A DNA stretch of 64,000 nt from Corynebacterium sp. NML98-0116 (lineage in GTDB: Bacteria; Actinomycetota; Actinomycetes; Mycobacteriales; Mycobacteriaceae). Below, piece after piece: positions 44,819 to 54,657 of the stretch. The notes beneath the pieces are model-generated. The model was not told the DNA's origin. It was given only the letters and a program-made list of their open reading frames with translations, and made no database searches. Numbering within the stretch: the first letter of the stretch is position 1; every line of letters begins with the position of its first letter. A program made the translations under genes and the position numbers. The DNA is taken from assembly GCF_001767255.1 (NCBI RefSeq), contig NZ_CP017639.1:1572875-1636874 (forward strand), written 5' to 3'.

Positions 44819-45625
44819 GTGACTACTTTTAATCGACGCCGCTTCCTTCAAACCACCGCACTCGCTCTCGCGGGCGCAACCCTTGGCTCCACCGCGCAAG
44901 CCCACGCCCAGGGCCGCATCCTCGGCACCGTGATCGACTACGCGGGCGGGGTTCCGTCCGGTCGCGCAGTAAAGGCCGCCGGGCACCTCGGCGCTGTCCG
45001 CTACGTGTCGGAGCGCCGCCCCGGCGCGAACTGGATGCTGGGCAAGCCCGTCACGCTGGGCGAAACACAGGACTTCGCCGCGAACGACCTCGCCACGGCG
45101 TCCGTCTACCAGTTCGGCCGTGCCGAGACCGCCGACTGGCTCGGCGGCGCCGCTGCTGCCGCCCGCCACGCACCGGAGGCGATGCGCCTCCACGCCTCCG
45201 CCGGCGGCCCAACCGGCCGCCCGATCTACATCTCGATCGACGACAACCCCTCGCGTTCCCAGTACCTGAACCAGATCCGCCCCTACCTCCGGGCGTTCTC
45301 CGCGGCGCTGACGCTTGGCGGCTACCAGACCGGTGTATACGGAAACATCAACGTGATCCAGTGGTGCATCGAGGACGGCATCGGCTCGTTCTTCTGGCAG
45401 CACGACTGGGGCTCCGGCGGCAAACTGCACCCGCGCGCAAACATCCACCAGAAAGCAAAGTGGACCGGAGTGATCGACGGCGTCACGGTGGACATCAACA
45501 ACGTCTACAGCGCCGATTGGGGCCAGTGGACCCCTGGGCGACGTGGCCCCGGCTTCACCCTTGGCGACCTGGGCAGCTCCCAGCTTTCATCACGCTTTGA
45601 TTGGCGCGCGCTGCTGCCGAAGTAG
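44819..45625 (+). CDS. Tat-exported DUF1906 glycoside-hydrolase-like protein
   Basis: 268 residues from GTG 44819. A twin-arginine signal (NRRRFLQTTALALAGAT, cleavage after AQAHA) indicates export of a folded protein. The mature part is a DUF1906 TIM-barrel: GTVIDYAGGVPSG, YISIDDNP, GYQTGVYGN, FFWQHDWG and GVTVDINNVY. This family is related to GH25-type muramidases, so peptidoglycan cleavage is plausible. TAGAGT lies 7 bases upstream of the GTG; the mRNA may be leaderless. Confidence 0.85.
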   Translation: MTTFNRRRFLQTTALALAGATLGSTAQAHAQGRILGTVIDYAGGVPSGRAVKAAGHLGAVRYVSERRPGANWMLGKPVTLGETQDFAANDLATASVYQFGRAETADWLGGAAAAARHAPEAMRLHASAGGPTGRPIYISIDDNPSRSQYLNQIRPYLRAFSAALTLGGYQTGVYGNINVIQWCIEDGIGSFFWQHDWGSGGKLHPRANIHQKAKWTGVIDGVTVDINNVYSADWGQWTPGRRGPGFTLGDLGSSQLSSRFDWRALLPK

Positions 45626-45656
45626 CGTCACGCAAAGTAGCGTCACCAGGACATGG

Positions 45657-45704
45657 CAAAACCCCGGTGCACAGAGCGTAAAGGCTCGCCGCACCGGGGT
45701 CCTT
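45657..45704. terminator. Bidirectional terminator between DUF1906 and the aldo/keto reductase
   Basis: Ten-base stem ACCCCGGTGC/GCACCGGGGT with an inner GAGC/GCTC stem; AAAA precedes it on the plus strand, giving a U run for the minus-strand transcript. Confidence 0.75.
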
Positions 45705-45713
45705 GCGTTTGTG

Positions 45714-46550
45714 CTAGCTAGGGTCTCCCGGGAACTCGCGCGGGTCATTCGACATCCGCTCGCCGCTCAACGCGTCGAGCGCTGCGATATCTTCCTGCGA
45801 AAGCTCGACCTCGACCGCCCCGAGATTCTCCTCGAGGCGAACTGGATTCGCCGTCTTCGGCACAACCGAGCATCCCAGGCTCATCACGTACGCGAGCGCA
45901 ATCTGCGCCGGGGTCCGGCCATGCTTCTCGGCGAGGCGAGTAAACACCGGATCGTCAAGGTTCGCGCCTCGCGCGAGCGGCGCCCACGCCTCGGTGACAA
46001 TCCCCTTTTCCTGGTGGTAGGCGCGCAGCTCCTGCTGAGTAAACCCTGCGTGCAGCTCCACCTGGTTGAGCACTGGCGCGACGCCGGTGTGCGCGATGAT
46101 CTCATCGAGCACCTCTTCATAGAAGTTCGCCACGCCTACCGACTGCAACCGGCCCATGCCCTGCAGCTGCACCAAAGATTCGTACGCTTGCACGAAGGTC
46201 CCGTGCTGCGGCCACGGCCAGTGCACGAGGAAGAGATCGATAAACTCGAGCCCCATCCGCTGCAGCGACTCCTCGTAGGCTTCCGCTGCACGAGTCTGGT
46301 CATCGTTCCATAGCTTCGAGGTGATGAATAGCTCTTCGCGAGTCACATCACCGGCCGCAATCGCGTCGGCGACCGCGCGCCCAACCTGCTCCTCATTGCC
46401 GTAAAAGGAGGCAGTGTCGATGTGGCGGTAGCCCAACTCAATAGCTCGCCGCACGATGTTGACGCAGTCTTCACCTTGCAGCTTGTAAGTGCCCAGACCT
46501 AGCAGCGGAAAATCATAACCGTCGTTGAGTGTTGTCACTGGAATGCGCAT
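45714..46550 (-). CDS. Aldo/keto reductase
   Basis: 278 residues; NADPH-dependent TIM-barrel oxidoreductase. Seen: GLGTYKLQGEDC, the catalytic tetrad Asp-Tyr in HIDTASFYGNE, Lys in LFITSKLWNDD, and His in LFLVHWPWP, then QVELHAGFTQQELRAY and the cofactor loop VVPKTANPVRLEENL. Resembles 2,5-diketo-gluconate reductases; the physiological substrate is unknown. It begins 9 bases after the FKBP gene, so the two share an mRNA. Confidence 0.93.
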   Translation of the reverse strand: MRIPVTTLNDGYDFPLLGLGTYKLQGEDCVNIVRRAIELGYRHIDTASFYGNEEQVGRAVADAIAAGDVTREELFITSKLWNDDQTRAAEAYEESLQRMGLEFIDLFLVHWPWPQHGTFVQAYESLVQLQGMGRLQSVGVANFYEEVLDEIIAHTGVAPVLNQVELHAGFTQQELRAYHQEKGIVTEAWAPLARGANLDDPVFTRLAEKHGRTPAQIALAYVMSLGCSVVPKTANPVRLEENLGAVEVELSQEDIAALDALSGERMSNDPREFPGDPS

Positions 46551-46559
46551 ATCGAATCC

Positions 46560-46919
46560 TTAGCGCGCGTCAAGCAGGTCGATAATGAACACCAGCGTCA
46601 GGCCGGAGAGCGGGTGGCCGCCACCAGCAGGGCCGTACGCCTTCTCCGGCGGAATCGTCAGCTTGCGGCGACCGCCAACCTTCATCCCCGGGATGCCCTC
46701 TTGCCAACCCGCGATGAGGCCAGCCAACGGGAACTCCGCGGCCTCGCCGCGGTCCCACGAAGAGTCGAACTCTTCACCGGTTGCATAGTCAACACCCAGG
46801 TAGTGCACCTGCACATAACCGCCTGCTACAGCTTCGGCTCCGTCGCCGACTACGAGATCCTCGATGACAAGGTCCGTTGGGGCAGGTGCTTCAGGTACCT
46901 CAATCGTGGGCTTTTCCAT
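46560..46919 (-). CDS. FKBP-type peptidyl-prolyl isomerase
   Basis: 119 residues from ATG 46919, with AAGGAG upstream. Catalyses proline cis-trans isomerisation. Core residues: VQVHYLGVDYATGEEFDSSWDRGEAAEFPL, GLIAGWQEGIPGMKVGGRRKLTIPPEKAYG and LVFIIDLLD, all of the drug-binding pocket type. No signal peptide, so cytosolic. Located just downstream of gltA, as in C. glutamicum. Confidence 0.95.
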   Translation of the reverse strand: MEKPTIEVPEAPAPTDLVIEDLVVGDGAEAVAGGYVQVHYLGVDYATGEEFDSSWDRGEAAEFPLAGLIAGWQEGIPGMKVGGRRKLTIPPEKAYGPAGGGHPLSGLTLVFIIDLLDAR

Positions 46920-46955
46920 ACGTGAATACTCCTTGCGTCGTTCATTCATGGCGAA

Positions 46956-47006
46956 ACCGCCGGGTACATATCCCCAAAGTATAAAGGAAGATACGTACCC
47001 GGCGGT
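46956..47006 (-). terminator. Hairpin/terminator between gltA and the FKBP gene
   Basis: A perfect 12-base stem, ACCGCCGGGTAC/GTACCCGGCGGT, with a 27-base loop. Only TTT follows in the minus direction, so termination may be partial. Confidence 0.65.
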
Positions 47007-47018
47007 GAACGCTAGAGA

Positions 47019-48314
47019 TTATCGCTGGTCACGCGGCACAAAGTCGCGCTTCGTGTAGCCGGTGTAGATCTGGCGTGGACGGTTGATCTTGGAGTTCATC
47101 GCCAGCTGCTCGCGGTACTGTGCGATCCAGCCCGGGAGACGGCCGATGGCGAAGAGCACGGTGAAGAAGTCCGTCGGGAAGCCCATCGCGCGGTAGATCA
47201 GACCGGTGTAGAAGTCTACGTTCGGGTAGAGCTTGCGCGAGATGAAGTAGTCGTCCTTCAGCGCGATCTCCTCGAGCTTCATCGCCAGGTCCAGGAGCTC
47301 GTCGCCACCGAGGTGCTCCAGCACCTCGTGTGCGGTCTCCTTGACGATCGCTGCGCGTGGGTCGTAGTTCTTGTACACGCGGTGGCCGAAGCCCATCAGG
47401 CGGACGCCCTTTTCCTTGTTCTTCACGCGGTTCATGAAGTCGGTGGCGTCGCCGCCGTGGTTGTCCTTAATGTCCTCGAGCATCTCGAGCACAGCCTGGT
47501 TTGCACCACCGTGCAGCGGGCCTGCCAGCGCGTTGATGCCGCCTGCAATGGAGACGAACATGTTCGCCTGCGCGGAAGCAATCATGCGGACCGTGGAGGT
47601 GGAGCAGTTCTGCTCGTGGTCTGCGTGCAGAATCAGCAGCTTGTCCAGAGCCTTCACCAGGATCGGGTCGACCTCGTACGGCTCGGTTGGGTAGCCGAAC
47701 ATCATGCGGAGGAAGTTCTCGCGTGCGTTCAGCGAGTTGTCTGGGTACATGTACGGCTTACCGCGGGATGCACGGTATGCGTACGCCGCCAGCATCGGCA
47801 CCTTCGCCATCAGGCGAACGGTTGCCTTGTCCAGCTGCTCCTCGTCGAGCGGATCCAGCTGGTCCTGGTAGTAAGCAGAAAGAATGTTCACGGACGACGC
47901 CAGCACCGCCATTGGGTGTGCGTTGCGCGGGAAGACGTTGAACGCGGCCTTGAAGTCTTCGTCGAGAAGCGTGTGGTGACGAATCTCGGAGTTGAACTTC
48001 TTGTACTCATCCGTCGTTGGAAGCTCGCCATTGATGAGGAGGTACGACACCTCGTTGAACGTTGCATTCTGCGCCAGTTCAGCGATGTCGTAGCCGCGGT
48101 AACGCAGAATGCCGTTGGCGCCATCGATGTAGGTGATCTTCGACTCGGTCGAGCCAGTGGACACGTAGCCCGGATCGAAGGTGACAAGCCCAGTCTCCCC
48201 GAGGAGGTTGCCTAGCACCACTCCGTCGTTGCCCTCGGTGGCGGACTTGATGTCCATTTCGAATTCGCCACCTGGGTAGTGAAGTACAGCTTTGTCTTGA
48301 CCTTCAGAAGCCAT
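47019..48314 (-). CDS. gltA: Citrate synthase
   Basis: 431 residues. First step of the TCA cycle, from oxaloacetate and acetyl-CoA. Type II (hexameric) features: an N-terminal beta domain, then GILRYRGYDIAELA, LILHADHEQNCSTSTVR (His), LAGPLHGGANQAVLEML (His of the active site), RLMGFGHRVYKNYDPRA (His) and FYTGLIYRAMGFP (Asp/Arg region). GAAAGG lies before the ATG. It is divergent from serC over a 269-base region that holds promoters for both. Confidence 0.98.
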   Translation of the reverse strand: MASEGQDKAVLHYPGGEFEMDIKSATEGNDGVVLGNLLGETGLVTFDPGYVSTGSTESKITYIDGANGILRYRGYDIAELAQNATFNEVSYLLINGELPTTDEYKKFNSEIRHHTLLDEDFKAAFNVFPRNAHPMAVLASSVNILSAYYQDQLDPLDEEQLDKATVRLMAKVPMLAAYAYRASRGKPYMYPDNSLNARENFLRMMFGYPTEPYEVDPILVKALDKLLILHADHEQNCSTSTVRMIASAQANMFVSIAGGINALAGPLHGGANQAVLEMLEDIKDNHGGDATDFMNRVKNKEKGVRLMGFGHRVYKNYDPRAAIVKETAHEVLEHLGGDELLDLAMKLEEIALKDDYFISRKLYPNVDFYTGLIYRAMGFPTDFFTVLFAIGRLPGWIAQYREQLAMNSKINRPRQIYTGYTKRDFVPRDQR

Positions 48315-49711
<1,397 letters not shown>

Positions 49712-49765
49712 TCCAGAACAAATGGGCTAAGCTGGTGGAGGTATTTGTCAGCGGAAAGGAGCCAC

Positions 49766-50692
49766 ATGCGCGAGTTGTACCTCATGGATGAGGAGTCCAC
49801 GGAGACGTTCTTCGTCCTCCGAGATGACGAGGGCATCCGTTACCAGCTCGCGCGTTCCGAGATGCAGGCCGTGGCTGAGGAGGAATCCATCAAGCCTGAG
49901 CTTGAGGTTGCACCGGACGCGCAGGAACCATCCGCTGACGCTGACAATGCACTCGGTGACGAGCACTCCGAGGACGCAGCGGAGACAGCCTCCGAGGAGA
50001 AGCCCCGCAGCCTGCCGGAACCGGACCCGCTGTACTCCACCCCGCTTTCGATGCGCCCGAACCAGATCCAGGCGCGCATCCGCTCCGGCACCCAGCCGTC
50101 CGAGTTGGCTGAGGAGATGGGGGTGGCTGAAAGCCGGATCGACCCGTACGCCCACCCGGTGCTCCTGGAGCGCTCGCAGGTTGCCGAGGCCGCAAAGCAG
50201 TCGCACCCGATGCGCGAGGACGGCCCAGCGAAGCTGACGCTGTTCGAAATCCTCGCCACCGCATTCGCTGCCCGCGGGCATTCGCTTAGCGACGCCACCT
50301 GGGACGCAACCCGTGAGCCCGGCGATGACTGGGTGGTGCATGTCCGGTGGCAGGCAGGCTTAAGCGAAAACGAGGCCTTGTGGTCCTTCCACCGCCAGAT
50401 GGGTTCCGCACCGACGACGGAGGCGCGAAACTCCATCGCTGCAGACCTCACAGACCCGGATTTTGTGCAGCCAGTTCGTTCACTCACGGCTATCGATCAA
50501 GACGTCGATGAGGGCGAAGACGCCACCGATGCCCCCGCTGCTTCGGACGAGGATGCAATCGCGACCGGTGACTTCTTGCAGCACCCGGATGAGGCACCGC
50601 AGCCGCAGAAGAGGCGTCGAAAAGCTGTAACTCCGCACTGGGAAGATGTCCTGTTGGGGGTCCGAACAAACACGAAGCGGCCGCGAAAGTAG
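49766..50692 (+). CDS. sepH: Septation protein SepH
   Basis: 308 residues from ATG 49766, AAAGGAG upstream. An N-terminal DUF3071 part (MRELYLMDEESTETFFVLRDDEGIRYQL, about 1-190) includes a helix-turn-helix-like segment (MRPNQIQARIRSGTQPSELAEEMGVAESRIDPYAHPVLLER), followed by an acidic disordered region and a basic C-terminal end (PQKRRRKAVTPHWEDVLLG). SepH binds FtsZ and stimulates its assembly in Streptomyces and mycobacteria. A conserved C-terminal stretch is probably the FtsZ-contact part (inferred). Confidence 0.9.
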   Translation: MRELYLMDEESTETFFVLRDDEGIRYQLARSEMQAVAEEESIKPELEVAPDAQEPSADADNALGDEHSEDAAETASEEKPRSLPEPDPLYSTPLSMRPNQIQARIRSGTQPSELAEEMGVAESRIDPYAHPVLLERSQVAEAAKQSHPMREDGPAKLTLFEILATAFAARGHSLSDATWDATREPGDDWVVHVRWQAGLSENEALWSFHRQMGSAPTTEARNSIAADLTDPDFVQPVRSLTAIDQDVDEGEDATDAPAASDEDAIATGDFLQHPDEAPQPQKRRRKAVTPHWEDVLLGVRTNTKRPRK

Positions 50693-50701
50693 GGCCCCGC
50701 T

Positions 50702-51550
50702 ATGTCTCATAACGCCGTGGTTACCTGCTGGTTTGTCAACGTCGCACACCCGGAGGACGTGCTCGAGGGCGAGCCGAAGGCGGACCGTGGGTTCGGCCGA
50801 AAGCTGCTCGCACAGGTTAACCCGGCGTGGCCTATTACCCCGATTGGCCAGTTCCCGCTGAATCGTTCCTCGGTTCCTGGTGTGGACGAGTATTACATCG
50901 CGGGGTACCCGGGAGTTGCGGTTGTCCGTTTCTTTGTCACGGACGCCGAGCGCATCAGCGAAACCGCCAAGGCGCTGCGCACCGCACTGCCTAGCGCTGA
51001 CACCTACGTCTACGCGGAAGGCACCGATTCGGACTACGCGGCGATCGCCCACTACCAGGGTGAGACGTTGCGCCGCGCGTTCTCTGCCACCCGCGACCAC
51101 GTCTTCGAGGACGTCGGCTTGCCGGACCCGTTCGAGGCCCCGTACTGGGCCGGGGAAACCGCACCCCAGCTCGGCGGCATTTCGCTACCGTTCGAGCCGC
51201 CAGCGCTGATGCGCGAGGCTGAGCGCGCGTGGTTGGGTATCGAGGTCGGCGAGGACGGTCCGGATGTGCACATCATCGGCTACGCGGTGGATGGCCGCCC
51301 GGAGCCGAAAGTCGAGGCTCCTGCCCCACGCACCAAGACTGTCAACGAGGTGGCGGCGAAGTTCGCCGAGCAGACCAACACGTACGACGACTACGAGCAG
51401 CACGACGAAGAGGCAGAGCGTGACGAGTTTTCCGAGCTTGCCGACGCCTCCGTCGCAGCAGCAAAGCGCGTTGGCCGCGGGCTACGTCGCCGCGCCCGCG
51501 ACCTAAAGGCTACGATTGCGGAGAAAATCCGCCACGCAGACCGCGGCTGA
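50702..51550 (+). CDS. Uncharacterised actinobacterial protein downstream of sepH (DUF6928-like)
   Basis: 282 residues, starting 9 bases after sepH, so probably cotranscribed. The first about 200 residues are a globular alpha/beta part (SHNAVVTCWFVNVAHPEDVL...RVD-like GVDEYYIAGYPGVAVVRFF), then a polar linker and a basic helical C-terminus (RVGRGLRRRARDLKATIAEKI). I place it tentatively with DUF6928. No catalytic motif is seen. The basic tail could bind nucleic acid or membrane. Its end overlaps the convergent methyltransferase gene by 41 bases. Function unknown; the link to sepH is by position only. Confidence 0.7.
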   Translation: MSHNAVVTCWFVNVAHPEDVLEGEPKADRGFGRKLLAQVNPAWPITPIGQFPLNRSSVPGVDEYYIAGYPGVAVVRFFVTDAERISETAKALRTALPSADTYVYAEGTDSDYAAIAHYQGETLRRAFSATRDHVFEDVGLPDPFEAPYWAGETAPQLGGISLPFEPPALMREAERAWLGIEVGEDGPDVHIIGYAVDGRPEPKVEAPAPRTKTVNEVAAKFAEQTNTYDDYEQHDEEAERDEFSELADASVAAAKRVGRGLRRRARDLKATIAEKIRHADRG

Positions 51551-52355
51551 TGAGGTCACGCTGGCGCTCGTAGAACGCAATCGCCGCAGCCGTGGCCACG
51601 TTGAGTGAATCCGTTCCGGGCGCCATGGGGATTTTCGCGCGCACATCGGTCGCGCGCATTGCGTGCTGCGTGAGCCCAGGGCCTTCCCCACCGACGAGAA
51701 ATGCCACCTTCTCGTGATCGTTAAATGCCTCTGAGAGGTACACGGCATCGTCCGCAGGGGTCAGTGACACCAGCCACCAGCCCTGTTCCTGCAGCTGTGC
51801 GAGCTCGCGCTGCCACGTGGTTGGGGTGCCGCCAAAGTGCGCAAACGGGGTGCGAAGCACATGGCCCATCGATACGCGGACGCTGCGCCGGTAGAGCGGG
51901 TCGGCGGTGGCGGCACCGAACAGCACGCCATCAACGCCCATGCCGGCGGCGTTGCGGAAGATGGAACCGATGTTCTCGTGGTCCCCTACTCCCTCAAGAA
52001 TTACCAGGGTGCGGGCATCTGCCACGACGTCTTCGACGCTCAGCGGTTCGGGTTTATCCGCGGAGACTAACAGCCCACGGTGCATGTCGTAGCCGGCGAC
52101 CTCCCCCATCACTGCGCGGCTGATCTCGTAGACCGGTATTCCTTCCGCTTCGAGGCGCTCGCCGTACTGCTCCAAAAAAGATTGGAGGCGGCCACCGAAG
52201 CCGAACACCGCGCGGACAGGAAAGCGGGACTCCACAAGGCGTCCCGCAACAAGAGGCCCCTCCGCAAACACCAGGCCTTTCTCGCGGTCTGAGTGCTTCA
52301 GGTCGCGGATATCGTCAAGCCGGGGGTCGGAGGGGTCGTCGATAACTATGCTCAC
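51510..52355 (-). CDS. TrmH family RNA 2'-O-methyltransferase
   Basis: 281 residues from GTG 52355. SPOUT fold: an N-terminal substrate-binding part (HSDREKGLVFAEGPLVAGRLVES), then motif 1 VILEGVGDHENIGSIFRNAAGMG, motif 2 VAFLVGGEGPGLTQ and motif 3 IPMAPGTDSLNVATAAAIAFYE, which form the knotted SAM site. It methylates a ribose in rRNA or tRNA; the exact target is unknown. It starts 3 bases after the NCS2 gene on the same strand. Confidence 0.92.
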   Translation of the reverse strand: MSIVIDDPSDPRLDDIRDLKHSDREKGLVFAEGPLVAGRLVESRFPVRAVFGFGGRLQSFLEQYGERLEAEGIPVYEISRAVMGEVAGYDMHRGLLVSADKPEPLSVEDVVADARTLVILEGVGDHENIGSIFRNAAGMGVDGVLFGAATADPLYRRSVRVSMGHVLRTPFAHFGGTPTTWQRELAQLQEQGWWLVSLTPADDAVYLSEAFNDHEKVAFLVGGEGPGLTQHAMRATDVRAKIPMAPGTDSLNVATAAAIAFYERQRDLISRGLRGGFSPQS

Positions 52356-52358
52356 GCT

Positions 52359-53816
52359 TTACGAGATTAGCGACATCAACGGTCCTTGTGCGAAATAGAT
52401 CAGGAACAGCGCAGAAATCAGCCACATGATCCAGTGAATGTCCTTGCGCTTGCCAGCGAAGAGCGCCATCACGGTAAACGCGATGAAGCCGACGCCGATG
52501 CCGTTGGCAATCGAGTAGGTCAGCGGCATCATGATGATGGTTAAGAAGGCCGGGAAGGCAACGTCGAAACGGGTCCAGTCGATGTTGCTGACCTGCATCA
52601 TCATCAGCGCGCCAACCACGACGAGGACCGGTGCGGCGGCCTCGATTGGGACGATTTCGTACAGCGGGGTGAGGAACATCGCCAGCAGGAACAGGATGCC
52701 GGTGACCACGTTTGCGAGGCCGGTGCGGGCGCCGTCAGCAATGCCGGCGGACGAGTCCACGAACACCGTGTTCGAGGAACCAGAGAACGCGCCACCGACT
52801 ACTGCGCCGAAGCCTTCAACAACGAGGGCTTTCTTCATGCCTGGCAGGTTGTCGTTCTCGTCGGTCAGGCCGGCCTGGCGGCCGAGCGCCGTCATGGTGC
52901 CCATTGCGTCGAAGAAGTTCGCCAACACGAGGGTGAAGACCAGGAGGCTGGCGGCGACGACACCGACCTCAACGAAGGCACCAACCATGTCGATTTTGCC
53001 CACGAGGGACAGATCCGGGATGCCACCCAAGGAATCCGGAAGCGCAGGGACCGCGAGCGACCAGCCGTGGTCATTCTCAGCGGACGAGCCTGCACCGACG
53101 AAGGACTCCACAATCATCGAGATGATCGTCGTCGCGACGATGCCGATGAACAGCCCACCCGGAATGTTCCGGATCACCATGAAGCCACAGATGAGCAGGC
53201 CGATGACAAACACAGCCGTCGGCCACGAGGCGATCGAACCACCGAAGCCCAGCTGCACCGGGACAGTGGTGTGTGCCTCGTCAGGGATGCGGCGCACGAA
53301 CCCGGCGTCCACCAGGCCGATCATCGCGATGAACATGCCGATGCCGACACTCATTGCCACCTTCATCGAGTTCGGGATGGCCTCAAAGACGGCGGTACGG
53401 AACCCGGAAATCGCAAGAATGCAGATGATAATACCGTCAATCACGATGAGGCCCATGGCCTCTGGCCAGGTCAGGCCCTGTTGCCCAACGAGTGTCACTG
53501 CAACGAGTGTGTTCAGGCCAAGGCCCGCAGCGATACCAAACGGGTATTTAGCAATAACGCCGAACAAGATACACATCACACCGGCGGCAAGGGCCGTCAC
53601 CGCAGCTACCTGCGGGATACCAAGCACGACACCTTCGCGGTCGGGGCTCGTGCCCAGGATCAGAGGATTCAGGAGCACGATGTACGCCATCGCAAAGAAG
53701 GTCACGATACCGGCGCGGATTTCGCGGCCGACGCTCGAGCCTCGCTCACTGATATGGAAGAATTTATCAAGCCCGCTAGCGGGCTGCTTCGTTGAAGATT
53801 CGCTTGGAATACTCAC
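52359..53816 (-). CDS. NCS2 family purine permease (AzgA-like)
   Basis: 485 residues from GTG 53816, with about 13 membrane helices. The AzgA-type signature is GREIRAGIVTFFAMAYIVLLNPLILG near the N-terminus, GLNTLVAVTLV, FFDAMGTMTALGRQAGL and VVGGAFSGSSNTVFVDSSAGIADGARTGLANVV. It imports adenine, guanine or hypoxanthine with protons. It is followed by trmH and divergent from the aminotransferase-like gene. I saw no purine riboswitch in the 108-base upstream gap. Confidence 0.92.
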   Translation of the reverse strand: MSIPSESSTKQPASGLDKFFHISERGSSVGREIRAGIVTFFAMAYIVLLNPLILGTSPDREGVVLGIPQVAAVTALAAGVMCILFGVIAKYPFGIAAGLGLNTLVAVTLVGQQGLTWPEAMGLIVIDGIIICILAISGFRTAVFEAIPNSMKVAMSVGIGMFIAMIGLVDAGFVRRIPDEAHTTVPVQLGFGGSIASWPTAVFVIGLLICGFMVIRNIPGGLFIGIVATTIISMIVESFVGAGSSAENDHGWSLAVPALPDSLGGIPDLSLVGKIDMVGAFVEVGVVAASLLVFTLVLANFFDAMGTMTALGRQAGLTDENDNLPGMKKALVVEGFGAVVGGAFSGSSNTVFVDSSAGIADGARTGLANVVTGILFLLAMFLTPLYEIVPIEAAAPVLVVVGALMMMQVSNIDWTRFDVAFPAFLTIIMMPLTYSIANGIGVGFIAFTVMALFAGKRKDIHWIMWLISALFLIYFAQGPLMSLIS

Positions 53817-53924
53817 TGCGAAGATCCCCTTTAGTTCGTTGAGGAAGTTATGAAAGAGAGCAAAGTTGTTGCATGCATCGGCTGAAATCTATCTGCCAAA
53901 AGCCTGCAATAGACTTTTACCTTA

Positions 53925-54653
53925 GTGCACACACTTCCTAATAATCTCGACTTGGAGCCCAAAGTGGATGTATTCAGCTTTGTCATTTCGCAAGGCATGG
54001 TTGCAGATGCGGATCTGCTCACTTCGAAGCTTCGCGGCTGCGGCATCTCGCACTCGGAGTTTGAACGCCTCCGCGTTACGGTCAGCCAGGTTATGGGCCC
54101 TCGCAAAGCAGTCGTCCACGTCAGGGGAGACCATGTGTCCTTGACGCTTCGCCCGGCGCCTGCGCCCTCCACGGAGATCACCATGTTCGCGGAGCCAATC
54201 CGGGATCAGCGCGCGCAGCCGAACAGGCACGGGCCGGACCTCGGGTGGCAGTTGCACGCATCGGCAACGCTGGGCACCAACGACGGATTGCTTGCCGACG
54301 CCAGCGGCCGCATCATCTCCGCACTCCTCCAACCACTGATCACATTTCCAAGCGCCACGCAGGCGGTCTTCTCCGGGCACCCTGCTACCGCGGGGTCATA
54401 CGCGCTGGAGGGGGTTGTGCGTGTGTTGGAGGAGGCGGGCGTCGAAACGCATGAGGCGCACGACGGCTTCTCACGCTTCGATCTGATGCACCAGGAGACG
54501 TGGGCCGTCGATGCTGTGCAGGGTGCCCGGCTTGTCGAGCAATGGCAGGAGTATGGCACACCCAAGCCTGGCCCCCGAATGATTTCGCGCGGTTTACTGC
54601 CGACGCACCGCGAGATCAATGAAACCCGGCGGCTGCGGGCATCACTGCTCTAG
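53925..54653 (+). CDS. Class-IV aminotransferase-like protein, apparent loss of catalytic lysine
   Basis: 242 residues. The closest resemblance I can see is to actinobacterial class-IV aminotransferases/aminodeoxychorismate lyases: the segment HGPDLGWQLHASATLGTNDGLLADASGRI aligns with K-GPDL...GADDALL-DA-G, and WAVDAVQGARLVEQW with their C-terminal substrate loop. The Lys that holds PLP is replaced by His (NRHGPDL) and the next E-G is IS. It may therefore not bind PLP. A TAGACT box (53910-53915) lies 9 bases upstream of the GTG 53925, consistent with a leaderless start. A short GTG further in (53974) is an alternative. Confidence 0.6.
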   Translation: MHTLPNNLDLEPKVDVFSFVISQGMVADADLLTSKLRGCGISHSEFERLRVTVSQVMGPRKAVVHVRGDHVSLTLRPAPAPSTEITMFAEPIRDQRAQPNRHGPDLGWQLHASATLGTNDGLLADASGRIISALLQPLITFPSATQAVFSGHPATAGSYALEGVVRVLEEAGVETHEAHDGFSRFDLMHQETWAVDAVQGARLVEQWQEYGTPKPGPRMISRGLLPTHREINETRRLRASLL

Positions 54654-54657
54654 CGGG

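Noticed and set aside
53817..53924. Purine riboswitch upstream of the NCS2 permease
   Set aside because: The conserved loop sequences of the purine class are absent and the gap is short.
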